DNA of 64,000 bases from assembly GCA_015680685.1 (NCBI GenBank), contig MNCI01009432.1:107679-171678 (forward strand), in the 5' to 3' direction. The notes under the pieces are model-generated. The model worked only from the letters and a program-made list of their open reading frames with translations, was not told the origin of the DNA and made no database searches. A program made the translations under genes and the position numbers. Source of the DNA: Gnetum montanum (taxonomy: Eukaryota > Streptophyta > Gnetopsida > Gnetales > Gnetaceae). The stretch's first letter is position 1, and the number at the start of each line of letters is the position of its first letter. Positions 11,251 through 24,110 of this stretch are shown here, one piece after another.

Positions 11251-14200
11251 CTAGGAAAGCAGGTGAAATGTAGATGCATGAACAAATGCAACACAAGAAA
11301 AAATCAAAAATGCATGGCTCATGGAGGCAAGGGGTAAGTAGGTGCTTAGCACATTTTTGGCCAAGGAAAAGTCTTGATCACATAGTTTCTTCCTAACCGG
11401 GCATGGATTAGGGGATGCGTAAGGCTTAGGATCATCTAGGAGGCTATTGGCTTCAACCACTAATTTGTGTGTATTAGCCTTAAGCATTGTGTTGGTTGCC
11501 ACAGGTGCATCACCAAGAAACTCCACCTTTGACACTTGCTCCATGTCTATGTTGTGGATAGCCAGAGAGGAGGTGTTATCACCATGGATGATAACTTGAC
11601 CACCTTTGTATGCAAGGTGAAATTCTTGATGGATGGGAGGGGAGATGGCCCATAATTAAGCTACCCAAGGCCTACCTAGGATTAGGTTGAAGCCTAGCAT
11701 CTCCTCTATGATAGTGAAATCTATGCTTGAGGAATTACTCTCCTACCATGAAGGCTAAGTTGATTGTACCCTTGATAGTGAGGCATGACCTATTAAAGGA
11801 TTTTAGACACATGATTTTGGTTGGCCTCGTTTCATCTACTAGGCCTAGCTTGTTGATGATGGAGAATAGGACTACATTTGTTGCTGCACCATCATCAACA
11901 TGCACTCTGTGGATGGTGCACTACCCAACACATATGCTAATTGACAATGAAGCTATAGTGGCCTCCCCTTGTTCGGGGTTGACCTTGAATGCATTGTCAT
12001 GAAATGCTAGGGATGTTGAACTTGATTCCTATGGTGTAGGGTGAAATATCATTGCACAAATTATGTTCTCATATATGGGATGTCCTCCATAATAGGAATG
12101 GAGGTAAACATCCAAGCTAATGCTTGGCGATGAGCAGATGAGATTTTGACCAGGTTGTACAAGCTTAAAGTTGTGTTCTTTTATATGAGCTTTTGTTTCA
12201 CCTAGGTTAGTGTAGCTACAAAGTCCTTATTGTTAGCCATTATGTTATCCTTGACTTCCTCCATGTGGCTTGAGAGATAGATCTCTTGGGAAGGGGGCTT
12301 GACATTAGGTTGCTTAGCCTACTTGGGGGTAGGGGTCCTAATGTTCAATTGTTGCTTGCTGGCTATGACCTTTGCTTTAGCCATCAGGGTTGTGAGGCAC
12401 TTATTTATCCTCTTGCATTGCCATTTGATAGGCCTACAAGAGTTGTTAGTGGGGTTGGCCCTCAAAGGAGGAGAGGTTAAGATGTTGCCCACTATTGGGC
12501 TTCGGGTAGGTGAGGGGCCATCAGGTTGTGGCATCCTTATGAAAAACAGTGATTTAGGAGTTGTTGCAGGCCCAACTCATTGTGACACCTTGATGATGAA
12601 AGGTTACTTATCAATTATTGTTGCTGCATCATGCCAGTTTAATGTCTTAGCAAATGATTGGTTTAGTTGCCAGTTTAACATCTTAGTAGATGATTGTTGT
12701 GGGACCTTAACCACAAAGGGTGTTGTCGGTGCCCAAGGTGGCACTTTGATAACAAAGGGAGGCTTCTTGCTTGTGGAGGCCAAGGGGATCCTTGCCTTGC
12801 TAGGAGGCACATAGATCATAAAAGGTTGTCGCACAAGTTTAGACTTGCCACCTAAGCTGATGGAGTTTATGACATAGGGGGTATTGTCCACATTGAATTG
12901 GCTAATTACATCAAGTACCATCTGGCCCTATTCTATCATTATTTGTAGGTCATCCTACAAATCATGATAATTGTCCATAGTATGACCAAACAACTAGTGG
13001 TAATGATAGTATTGGTCCAATTTGAAATGTTGTGGGACCAAGGGCTCGTTTGGTACTGTAAAGGTAGGGTTCCTTAGTAGTTTCCAGTACCTATCATGTC
13101 ATTAGCATGTAATTTCTTATACTCATTTTTGTTGGATTTTCTTAGCTTTCAAAAGTTTCTCCAGTAGTTTAGAGGGTTCCATTAGTAGCAATGTATACTT
13201 TCAGTGATCCTTGCACTCAAAGTTGGGCCTTAGGGTAGCCCTTGTTGATGTAGGTGTGTTAGCACTAGAGTTGGTAGCTTTGTGAACTAGGTCCTTGGGC
13301 TTCTTCATCATCAAGCCCTAATTGGTTGCTTTTATGCTTATGGCCACTATTTCCACTGTTGCATTTTTCTTGCTTGCATGTTGGTTTCTATAGGCCACGT
13401 AGGCCGAGTCATTGCTAGCTTGCACTACCTCCTCTATGTCCTTCATTTAGGAAAAGGCTTGGCTAAGGGACTTTGGGGCCAAGTAATAAAATTTGAACTT
13501 AATGAAGTTATTCATTTCACCCTTGAAGATGACCAGTAGGTGCATTTCTACTAGGGATTCATGCATTTCACTCAATGTGACATTCCAGTGTTGGAGGAAT
13601 TTTGGCATGGGCTCTAGGGAGTCCTACTTGACTTGCATGAGTTGGTTGAGGGTTGCCTCAAAATTTAGGTTGTACCTAAAGAATTTCATAAAGTAGCTTA
13701 TGAAATCCTCAAAAGAAGAGACTGAGAACTTAGGTAGTGCATGATACCAATCTAAGGCCTTACTAGTGAGTGACATGGGGAGCACATGCACAATGGTGTG
13801 TGGCTAGGCTTGAAGGAGTAAGAACTTTGATCAAAATGTGACCAAGTGTGTGTTGGGGTCCCCTTTACCATTCTACTTGATGAGTTGATGCAGCTAGACC
13901 CTATTTTGGAGAGTCAAGGGTGGGATTGTTGGACTTATGTGGTCATCTCAGTAGATGTCCACCACCTTGATGGTTTCAAAGGAGGTAGCTTTGAGTTGGT
14001 TGATCTCCTTCATCAAACTTTGAATTAGCTAGAATTCTTGATCAAAGCTTGGGGATGTGCTAGCTAATTGCATTATCTAGGCTTTGCTACTTTAATGTCA
14101 GAGTAGATGATCATTGCCAGTTTAACATCATAATCAATGGTCGTTGCCAGTTTAACATCATACCAAATGGGTTTAGTTGATGCATTGTCTGAGTGATGGA

Positions 14201-14808
14201 CACAATGATCGAGGTAGGACACACATAAGTGGGTTGGATGAACACAATGAGCATTGATGAGACAAGTAGGACAATGATTCCTAAGTCATTTGGGACTAGG
14301 AGGTGGCCCCTACGTGAGCATAGGGTTGGAAAAATGCAACAGTCACTTGCAAAGAAGGCTAAATTAGCATGGTCACCATCTTGGAGAGGATGGGTGGACT
14401 AAACTGAGGAGGGGCTGTACAAGGGAGTAGTTGTTGAAGGATGATGTAGAGGAGGCTCTCACATTTAGAGCAAGCCTTGAGATCATCTTCTTCCTCTTGT
14501 GAGGCTTCTTCATAGGTTGTCCCTACATCAAGCTTGTTTGCACAGATGAGTTGGGGTAATAAATGGTGGTAGGACTCCATAAGTGGAATTATGTTTAATA
14601 AGGAGGGGTTGTACTCCCATTTTTCCCAGTGGACTCATTTTTAGTCTTATTTTACCTCCAAGTCAAGGAAATCCACTAGTAATATTACTTGGAACTTGGC
14701 ACAAACAAAATTATATTGTTCATGGCTTAGCATGGCATGCTTTGGGTGGATCATGATATCAAATGTGTTAAACATCAACATGGAAGGTTGATCTATATTC
14801 ATGTTCAT
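11251..14808 (-). pseudogene. gag-protease polyprotein of element 1 (Ty3/Gypsy)
   Basis: Start chosen at 14808 ('MNMNIDQPSM'), which aligns with element 2 ('NMNPNKPST'). The Gag core follows on the minus strand. The zinc-knuckle region near 12935-13000 reads 'YYHYH...GHTMDNYH' where element 2 has 'YCHYH...GHSIENC', so both cysteines have become Tyr. The retropepsin active site is visible near 11885-11915 as 'VHVDDGAATN' (the family has Asp-x-Gly-Ser/Ala). The C-terminal segment 11251-11544 ('LKANTHKLVVEA', 'PNPCPVRKKL') is collinear with the same segment of element 2. Two or three copies of the element's 3' repeat motif lie inside the gag at 14092-14170 and 12632-12696. Numerous stops and frame breaks make it non-functional. 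Confidence 0.75.
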
Positions 14809-14854
14809 AGATTAGGTTATGAGAGTTTCTATTTGCAAAAAATTATTGACTCTG

Positions 14855-15145
14855 AAAACTGCAAAAAAAAAATGACTAAGTCTACTAGTAGCAGAAAAAT
14901 GGCTAAGTATAAAAATGTAGAAAAATTGCTAAGTGTAAAACTGTAGAAAAATGGCTAAGTATGAAAACTAGAAAAAATTAACTAAGTATAAAACTGTAGA
15001 AAATTTGGCTAAGTATGAAACTGTGAAAATTTGGCTAAGTATGAAAATGCAGAAAAAATGCTAAGTATGGAAACGTAGAAAAAATGCTAACTGTGAAAAT
15101 GTAGAAAAAAATGCTAACTATGAAAGTTACTGAAAATGGCTAACT
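14855..15145 (-). repeat. Leader minisatellite of element 1
   Basis: About ten degenerate units of roughly 22-27 bp resembling 'AAAATGGCTAAGTATGAAAA' (plus strand) lie between the PBS and the gag start. Element 2 has an A-rich, partly collapsed version at 59815-60010. Confidence 0.7.
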
Positions 15146-15340
15146 CTGGTGCTATGCTTGCTATGCTAGAGAAATCTACACTTCCCTGAGTACCTAGAAT
15201 TTTGGTTAAGTGCCAAAGATACACTTTGGGTTTTGTCTAGTGAGGTTCCAAGGGAATCGACAACGGAGTCCAATCTACACCAATCAATGGTGGATAGAGC
15301 ACATGGGACAACAATTAGAAAATGCAAAAGGAAATGGCAA

Positions 15341-15363
15341 GGCACTCCTTCTGGCACCAAAAA
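15341..15363 (-). other. Primer binding site of element 1
   Basis: On the minus strand TTTGGTGCCAGAAGGAGTGC starts just inside the 5' LTR. Element 2 has TTGGCACTAGAAGGAGGGCC at the same place. The primer tRNA is not the Met type; tRNA-Arg is a guess. Confidence 0.55.
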
Positions 15364-15366
15364 CTA

Positions 15367-16538
15367 TGATGACTAAAAATGTTGTTGGCTAGAATCACTG
15401 AGGGGTTAATGGATGCATAGCTTTAACCTTGCCTCCACATGAGGGCCTTGCTGGAAAATGGAGGCAGAGTGCCCTAGATGGTCTTGTCGATCGAATAGGG
15501 ACTTTGTCAATTACAACCAAGGTAGTGGATACAACCAGGGGGTGGCATGGTTAGTCAAAATGCAAATCCAAACAATACAGAGTATAGCATGATGATGCAT
15601 GAAAAAGTGTAGAAAAATGAAAGAAAATGCTAGAAATGGGAAAGAGAAATGGAACACCATCCCAAATGGAAACGTAGTTAACTTCAAAAAGGTCTCAAAA
15701 GGTACATAGTGTACAATAGGCATAGTTAGAGTGTAGTCATAGTCTCGGTGGTGTCAGGCTGTGAAGTCTAGCACTCATCATGATGAACTATGTCTGCTAG
15801 GTTGGCCACCAAAATGTACCATGTGGTGTTTTGTAGGGTTGTAATGGGGTTGCAATCGGTTGTGATGTTCAACGTTTCCCCTCTACTAGTGCATTTGGGC
15901 CTTCTTCACCCAAAATGCTTAGTGCGAAATGCCAAAAAAATATGTCCCATGCTAAAATGCTCATGTCTAAGAAATACCAACCTTTTGGGAATGCCAATGG
16001 CCTAGAAATGTCAACTGTTTGATAATTCCAACTACTTGGGAATGCCAACCACTTGAGAATTCCAACTACCTAGGAATGCCACTTCTTTAAGAATGCCAAC
16101 CACCTGGGAATGCCAACTACCTAGGAATTCCAATTACCTAGGAATGCTAACCATCTAGGAATGCCACCTATTTGAGAATTCCAATCACCTAGGAATGCCA
16201 ACAGTTAAAATGTCGGGGGTCCAAGGGTATTTATAGGGCTAGGATTAGTGCAAAACACAAATCAGGTGCCACATGGCAATGTGGTAGGTGGGACGACAAG
16301 AAAAATTTAGAAAATTTTCTAAGTTTGGAGGTTACCATAAATGCTCAAAAATTTTCTAACTCTAGCTACTATGCTCACCCAATGCTACACGTAGGACACG
16401 TAAATTAGCAGTTAGAAAAAAATTGCAAAACTAGTAGTTGGAGCTAACTACACTCAACACTTAGAAAAATTTAGGCAAAGTGCCACCGTTCCAAATTTGT
16501 AATCAAGATGCTAAGACCTAAAATTTTTTGGTGTTTTA
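15367..16538 (-). repeat. 5' LTR of element 1
   Basis: Same features as the 3' LTR: minisatellite of 'GGAATGCCAAC...' units at 15975-16205 (more copies than in the 3' LTR) and a minus-strand TATA box near 16227-16237. Its outer end is TTTTA where the other LTR has TTTCA. It is followed outside by a polypurine-like stretch that belongs to the inside of the element (see findings). Confidence 0.75.
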
Positions 16539-18548
16539 GAGGCCATCTTTGTTGTTAATAATATGTCCTATGCTTTTAAGATATTGGGTAAATAATTGTG
16601 TAAAGTAGTGAGACCACATCATTCATCCCCCCAGTCTATATAAATAAGAGGTCTTTATCATACAAGTAATATGGCTCTTCTAATATGAAACTAAAATTAA
16701 CTCATAATCATTATGCCTTGAAAAAATGGGAAGAAATATGAGGGAATGGAAAGGATGTGACATTAATGATATTTTTTGAATTTTTAGGCTTTCTACATTT
16801 TCTCTACAATTTCATGTGGTTATACCATTACTCATGTTTTAATTATGATGAAATCATGTTCTTTAATAAAGTTGTTACCTTGTTATGACACTAAAAATAT
16901 ATTTTATCCATGCCTGAAAGTAGTTCTATAATAAAGATAACACATTAATTAATTAATTTGCATATAAAAAATGTTTCTTGGAATACCACTAGAAATACAT
17001 GTTTTTTTGAAGAAAAGTAAAATTTAGTTCTATAGTGGTCTAGGCACCTCTAAAAACTCAGAAAAAAACCCTCCATGACCCATGTAAGGAAAAATTAATA
17101 ACATCTATAAAAACCCATTAGTTAGCTATTAGCTAAAAATGATGAACAAAGAGAGCCAAATCACACCATTCATGTTGGAAAACCCATTAGTTGCAAGATA
17201 TCCACATTGTGTATAAGCTCGCTACCACAAGGGTTTTATCTTTACAGCACTAGAAATACATGTTACCCATTCTAACTTGAAGGCACCCCTCTAACCAATG
17301 ATCAAAAGTCCTCAAATTTAATGATATAAGTAATTAATTAATTTAATGTTTATTTCCTTATTTACTTTTGTTTAATAATGATATTTTTTATATGATTGTA
17401 ACTAATCTTGTGATGGATTTGGGATCATGTAATGCAATGTTACTAGAAAAGGTATGGACTTGGTTTGAAACTTGAATAGATATGTATGATGATTATTTTA
17501 ATCTTAAAGAACCTTTTGAGAATATGGCAAGGTATCTAATGTTCCAAACACAATAATCCATTCTCATTGCATTTCCACCTCACTATAGCATATAATTATG
17601 CATTTGATGATATTTTTAGTATAGTACAATGTCCTAATAAAAACATAGACATTATTGATATTCAATCTCCAGCATACCCATGGATACATGGTGAGATGGC
17701 TATACAAGAGAATTTTGGATAGGAACCTACTTTGGGGAGGATCTACTTATACAACTCTTGGAAATCTAAGCTATGAATCATCTTCACATGTCCAACTCAT
17801 TCAAACATAGTTTAATTAATATTCACATCATCATTTGGTTCATTCTCTCTATATTCTATGAAATAATACTTTGATAGCCTCGATTTTTATGATTTATGCT
17901 TTGCAAATATTTCATGTCCTCATCCATGTTTATTCTTATTATCCTCATAGCTTTCATGCTTAATTATTCTTCTTTTGGCTCTCATTCGATCCCAACATCA
18001 TCCAAAAATTTCCATGAAACTAGTGGAAAATTCAAAGCAAAATCAACTAAAATAATTCCATCAATGAAGCATACTACATTAACAAAGCCTAATCTATGTA
18101 ATAAAAAAAATAGTATATATATCTATGAAACTAAGCTAATTTTTCCACATTTCATTCATTTTTCAAGAAACGTTGTGATCATTTTATAAATCCCAAGACT
18201 TCTAATAATGATATCTTGTGAAATAGACATCTAATTTGAGTTTTTGAAAAACCTATGAGCTCTCAAAGTTAAGCTTTGCATCATAGAGGCGAGATACCTA
18301 TGGTCTACAACAATTAAGAAACCCCAAAATTAAGAACAACTAAAGTAGTTAATGATAGTAATGAACAAAATCATGAGAAATTAATGATTACTAGCTACCT
18401 TAAGATCTCTATGATGTTATACCACAATTACTTAAGGATGTTAGTGTGCTAATGTTTTGAATTTAAGCTAGCTCAAAGGATGATCAAGAATAAAAGTAGT
18501 TAAAGATAATAACTAAGAACTAATGATTGATCATTCAGGTGCTTATAG
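16539..18548. other. No gene recognised
   Basis: AT-rich, unassigned. It should contain the 5' part of coiled-coil element copy B, but no LTR matching 21201-21920 could be traced. One ORF at 17896-18189 starts with a hydrophobic, signal-peptide-like stretch (see findings); I do not call it a gene. Confidence 0.4.
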
Positions 18549-21110
18549 ATGGCACCCAAGAGAGTTTCAAAGGTAGGTAGTCTAAGGTGGAATCAATTAG
18601 GTAGATTTACACTATAGTAATATAGAAGTTAATGAAAAATGAGATGCTCATGAAAAGATCCATTCTCAAAGTGACTCTCATTGAATCCTACCTTGAAAAG
18701 ATTAGAATGAAAAAGATATAGAGTGTTATCCTCTAGGAATTAAGTTTCAAAATTTTCTTTGATTTTGCATGAAAATAGGTTCTAAAAAAGCTTTAGACAT
18801 CTCCATTATGATCCACCATTTTAATCAATTGAGATTGATATTTTGAATAGATATATGCCTTCTGAAATAATTTCCAAGAATATGTGACTAGCAAGATTAA
18901 GGATATTACCATTTATTATTAGGTAGAAGTTAATGTAGAGGCTCGAGGAATCACAAATATGGAAACCAAATTGGTAGAAGTACTCATATTATTGAATAGC
19001 TAAATCAAGAAGAAGTGAAACAAAAGATGTTATGGAGTTGATAGAAAGGAGTATGATGCATTCAAATTGATGAAGAGAATATATGTCAAGATTATTGCAT
19101 ATCACTTGAATCACATGATACAACCTACCAAAATGGCATCCTTATCCACTAGGGCTTCTATTGCACTTAGTGGGAGATTCCTACCAACCTATCCCAACTT
19201 ATATTCCTAAATATTAAGTATTTTTTTAAAGAAAATGAGAAAAGTACAGAGGCACTTTCCTTTTCATGTATAATCTAGAAAATTATACAAAAGAGTAATC
19301 CAATGACATTCTTTGTATGGCCACCATAACATCTTGATAAGAAATAATAAAAGAGAAGCCACCACTAAGGCTTTAAAAAGAAATATCATATCCACTAGCC
19401 AAGGGGACACCAGGTGCTAGCAAAATAATAGAGGAATTAAGAGAATCTCATTAAAATTCTAGTGGAGGATCAATAGATTATTATTCTATAATGAGCCATT
19501 TGAATGAAGCTACTTGAATGATTAGCTAGCAACAACATGATCTTTTCAACCTCTTCTTCACACGATGAATTTAAGCTAGAATCTAAGAGAACACTACCAT
19601 AAAAGAAGTTGTAGTATCCCTACCATTAGAAGAAATGCCAAAAAATTCAAGTAATGTTGCAACCTTCTCTTTGATGTTGGAGAAGGTGATGGAGCTATGG
19701 TGATAATCATGTCACACAAACAATAGGAGATAGCTATGGAGGTGGTAGTGAATAGGATTGATGAAACTCTAAATGTTTCTACAACACCAATCCCAAATTT
19801 TATTATTATAACAAATATCTAGATTTCTATAGGAATTCATCATGAGAAATAAATGCAACACAATATGAATATGTGCTAGAAAGACTAGTAAGCACTAGGC
19901 CATCAATGTTAGATGTCTTTGATATCTTAGAATATTTTTTATCCATCTAGTTCACACTCATTGAAATAGGGAATAATTTTATCATTTTTGAAAAAAAAAT
20001 TCAAGAGGCTACTTAACTAAATCCATAATTGATAGCCAAAGTTTCACAATTAAGAGTTCACTTATCTGAGTCTATTCTCCATTAATCAAGTCTTACAAGG
20101 GATAAGTTCACTGAAAAACTTAAAGTTAAATAGTAGGAGGATAAAATGGAGAAGAATAAAGTCATCTAAGATGAATCATTAATGAAATTAATGTTGAATG
20201 AAGTAAAAAACGATCTCACAATGATGTGCAAGAAAAATAAATAGTCTGCCAAAGACAATAGAATACTTCTTGGGGTACAAATGTGAAAGAAAAAAATTAA
20301 GAAATATCTTAAGTATGAATAGAAGTTGTTGTAGAAAGTGAATAGAAATGTACAAAGGTTGGTAGCAAAAAATAGAGATTTTTTTATTAAAGAGGTATCT
20401 TCCATATGTTGAAAATTAACAATCAAGATTTCCACCTAGAAAAACAAGGCCCTAAAATATAAATAGATTAAAATTCATTACATGGAATATATGAGCATGC
20501 AAAAAAAGATTAACAAGAAAGAGATCTAATTAACCAAGGCAAATATGAATAAAGTCCTTCAATATCTCTAAGGTGATATATTAAAGTCGATCTTTGATAA
20601 ATTGAATGTATACAACAAAGTTGAAATTTTCATGAAAGAGCTTAAGACTAAATAAATGATGGAGTACATGAAGTTCACCAATATTTACAATGAAAATTTA
20701 GAAATGCTCACTATTGGAAAGTCAAGAATAAATTTGGAGAAATAGTTGACCAAGTCATATTTGTTATATGAAAATAAATACAAGCTCACAATGAGCTATG
20801 CCAAAAGCTGAAAATAGCTAACATGGAGTTGAAGGTCTTGAAAACAAGATTTGAAGATTAAAGGACCATTGCTAAAAATATAGCTAGGGGAATGATAGAC
20901 TACAAAGAGATAAAATACATAGTTAAGTTATTTAATATTGAATGTAAATAATTCATTACCTAGTTTTTCAATACATATGAAATACTACCAACTTTGTCAT
21001 ATTCTTGGGAGTTATTTACAATAGCTAATCTAGGTGAGTTGACCTAGATAATTCATGATTCCATAATGAAAGAAGAAAATATGAGAACACTAATTGATGT
21101 GTTTTAGTAG
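18549..21110 (+). pseudogene. Coiled-coil protein of an LTR element, copy B
   Basis: A possible start is ATG at 18549 ('MAPKRVSKVGSLRW'), followed by a broken reading frame. Near 19060-19260 it carries 'YVKIIAYHL...ALSGRFLPTYPNLY', matching copy C 'YFKIITYHL...ILMGKYNVNLTQLY'. The Lys/Glu-rich, probably coiled-coil part at 20460-20770 ends in 'MLTIGKSRINLEK'. A C-terminal 'SYSWELFTIANLGELT' near 20998-21050 matches copy A 'SYPWKVLNIANIVEFT' near 1705-1755. Stops are often TAG or TAA at expected Gln. No enzyme domain is seen. Product and role unknown. Confidence 0.55.
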
Positions 21111-21200
21111 AAATTAGTAGTAGTAGTAGCAAGAAAGTTGCAATTACTACCAACATGTGAAGAGCAATTGTAGGAACTACCACAAGAGAAATAACTACAT

Positions 21201-21920
21201 TGCATCACATAAGGCATACACCTTGAATAATTTTGTACATGTCTACAAAACTTTTTGTAAAGGAACATATGTTCAATTTTGTTAAAATTAAAATTCATAG
21301 AAGAAATCTAATATAAATTATAATGCAAAATTCTAGTTCAACAATTAGAGTCAATCAAGTTGCTCCCCAAATTTTGTAACAAATTCAATCCAAATTTTAT
21401 TATCTCAAGGATGCATTTCCAATTAGTCATTGGAGTATGATAAGTTTTTATTCTATCAACCATGTTGATGTAGCAATGTTAATGTAGTAGAATTTATGAA
21501 TAATCAACTATATCAATGTAGCAACATTAATGTAGAGACAATGAATGACCATATAAATGCACATACTCACCATATTTATGGTCATTATTCATTAATATAG
21601 TTAAAATCTTATAGTTTCATTTTGTAAAAGATAGAATTTATCATCAAGTGCTTGTAGTATAAACTAAGTGGATTTTCTAGAGTCTTATTCTAGATCAATT
21701 TACCTTCATTTTAGTACTTAGCATAGTTTAATAACTTTCTTGACTATAATTTAGTTTTAAATGTTTCTATAATTTTCACATGCTTAGTAAATTATGTTAT
21801 ATTCCACTTCACTTACTCATAATTTATGAGTATAACTAACTTCAAGCATAAACACATTAACATTTGATAATCCTAGTAGTGTATCACTTGGTATACCTAG
21901 TAGTGGATACTTGATAATGT
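21201..21920 (+). repeat. 3' LTR of coiled-coil element copy B
   Basis: Aligns with the copy A LTR: 'CTCAAGGATG...AGTCATTGGAG' against 'CTTAAGGATG...AGTCATGGAG', then 'TTAGTACTTAGCATAGTTTA' against 'TTCTTAGCATAGTTTTA'. It is more diverged than A or C, so both ends are approximate. Short tandem duplications ('TGATGTAGCAATGTTAATGT') occur at 21460-21540. Confidence 0.5.
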
Positions 21921-21999
21921 AGTAATGTTAGAATATGTTTATGATGTGAATGGAAAGTTAGAAATAGATACTGCATGCATAGGCTAGAATATATTCTAG

Positions 22000-22903
22000 T
22001 GTAGAAACATCTCTTTTGAGCCCCTTTTTCATTCCTATAAGCAATCAATTGTAGGTTTTATGAACTTAAAAACATCCCTTGGATATCAAAGAGACATCTT
22101 AAGTGATGACTAGGCATGCTTAGGAGACATTCCAAGTGGTTCATATATGTCTTTTAGCATGAGGAGATGTCTTGACCTAGCCAAAGGCATTTATGGGAAG
22201 ACATCTCTTCTAGATAGAAAATGTCTCTAGGTAGACATCTTGTTCCAAAAGAAGATCTCTCATCCCAATAAGGGACATCTTGCATGAATAAGAGATGTTC
22301 TATCTAAGAGCCAAAGTTGATAGAAAGATGTCTTGCCAAGCCTACAAACATCATGTATGGCTGAGGAAAGTTCAAAGTTGATAGTTATAACTTGGAAAAA
22401 AACCAAGAAAGGTCAGAATAAGATGAAAATAACCAAGAATCTCCAAGATAGTTATGGGAAATTGTTTTTCTAGAATTCTTGTTTTATAATTGATAAATAT
22501 TATTGTGTTTCATGTTTTGTAACATGAGTATGGCATGCGATTTTGGGAGAGATATTGTTAGAGAGTTTTCTATGCATCTCTTAGTCAATTTTAAGCTTTA
22601 GACATTGTGACTCTTATGTGTGTGAACCTCATACTTGTCTTGTAGAATAGATCTAGACTAATTGTACCTTACATAAATGTTAATCATTGTGTAGTTGTAG
22701 AGCCTCATTCCTTTTAATATTATTGAGTGTGTAAGTAATTTGTAATATTTATGTGTTGTGAAATCAATGTAATTGTAATCTTCTTTTAATTAATTAAAGA
22801 TAGCTAGTGATCTTATTTTCTAGAAATTAAATTATTTTCATACATTCTTAATTTTGTATATGTTTGAAGGGTTTAAGAAAAATGAAGTAATCCTAATCTA
22901 GCA
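22000..22903 (+). repeat. 5' LTR of Gypsy D
   Basis: TGTAGAAACA...CTAGCA. The segment 22070-22360 carries more than ten copies, in both orientations, of an octamer around AGACATCT / AGATGTCT. Confidence 0.8.
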
Positions 22904-22907
22904 TTAT

Positions 22908-22920
22908 TGGTATCAAAGTG
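22908..22920 (+). other. Primer binding site of Gypsy D
   Basis: TGGTATCAAAGTG begins 4 bp after the LTR. It is close to the plant tRNA-Met site TGGTATCAGAGC. Confidence 0.7.
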
Positions 22921-23010
22921 CTAGGTTGATTATTATTGGAATTTAGTTGTATATTTTATGTTAATTTCAAATTATACATAACAAGAAATAAGTTAAAGCC
23001 CTAAACAAAG

Positions 23011-24110
23011 ACATGAAGAATATGAAATTTTCCTTTCAACTGATGGTTAACTGATTAGATGAGATAAATGTCAAGGTAGATAGGAATGTAGGTCCTAGCC
23101 ATATTCAAACATGTTCTGATGATGAGCATACATGTCAAATAATGATGAAGAAGTTTCTCAACTAGGAGGAGAGAGAACATTCTATGTATGGAACTATGAA
23201 AATTGATTAGCATAGGATTCCAAGAGAAGAAAATCCAAATCCTTATGTCAAAGTTCTAAGAGCTCCATCATTGGCATCAACTTCTTCTCATGGAAATATT
23301 GATGATAAAGATAAAGTAAGCCTTGTTAAAGCATTTAGAAAGGCTGCTAGAATCCACATGTGGAATTGAAAATTTTAAATGGTGTAGACGATACCAATAC
23401 TTTTGCTAGCTGGTTGAAGGTACTTGATAAGCATTTTAAGTTAGAAGAGGTGACAAATTAATTAAGAGTACCAATTTCTAAATATAGATTGGAAAGTATT
23501 ACTTCAACTTGATGGAAAAAAGAATCTCAGAGTTATGAGAGAAAAAATAGTCAATCTATCAAAGATTCAAATATGATGAAATATTAATTGAGAAGAAAAT
23601 TTGAATAGTCTCAATAAAGACAAGAGAATTTCTTAAAGCTAAAATTCCTTATATAGGGAGATAAAGATGTCAATAATTTTTACATTAAATTTTGTAAACT
23701 ATTTTATCAAGCTAAGGTAAACTAGGAGGAGTATGAATAAGCTTTAGTTCTTCTTGAAGATCTTAAAATGACATATTAGTAGGATTTGTCATTTTATAAG
23801 CTAGAAACTCTTAATGAGACTTATGTTTTAATACTAAATATGGAAAAGAAACTCAATGGATTTGGAAGTAGAAGAAAATAAGCTTCAAGGAAGAAGGATA
23901 AGGGATCCAAATTAGATAATGGATCCAAGTCAAAAATTAAAGAAAAAGTTGTAAGCAATGATAAGAAGCAATAGAAGGACAACGAAAAGAGTAAAGCTAG
24001 GAAGTACCAAGGCAAGAGAACTTAGGGTGAAGGTAATAGCTCATCCAAGATTTAATGTTTCAAATGTGGAGAATGGAAATGCAAGCAATGGTAATTTCCA
24101 CTTCATAAGG
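23011..24110 (+). pseudogene. gag of Gypsy D
   Basis: Gag core visible at 23370-23830: 'FASWLKVLDKHFKLEEV', then 'FYIKFCKLFYQAKVN'. It is followed by a Lys-rich linker and a broken zinc knuckle, 'CFKCGEWKCKQW' (24058-24094), in which the expected Gly-His and final Cys spacing of CCHC is lost. Several TAG stops sit where Gln is likely. The first residues are uncertain; the ATG at 23011 is the earliest plausible start. Confidence 0.65.

Larger units (their letters stand above)
8331..16538 (-). mobile_element. Element 1: gag-protease LTR retroelement without RT
   Basis: Two related LTRs (8331-9419 and 15367-16538) flank 5.9 kb read on the minus strand in the order PBS, repeat-rich leader, gag, protease, and 1.8 kb of non-coding repeats up to a polypurine tract. 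No RT, RNase H or integrase motif was found on either strand. Its gag and protease match element 2 (53609-61456) throughout, and the LTRs of the two share a core around 'GGCAGAGTGCC'. It is a Ty3/Gypsy-derived, non-autonomous family. The LTRs are clearly diverged and the gag is broken, so it is old and dead. No convincing target-site duplication. Confidence 0.8.

Noticed and set aside
12299-12814. 171-codon ORF on the plus strand
   Set aside because: Antisense to the gag-protease of element 1; the minus strand carries the recognisable Gag and retropepsin motifs.
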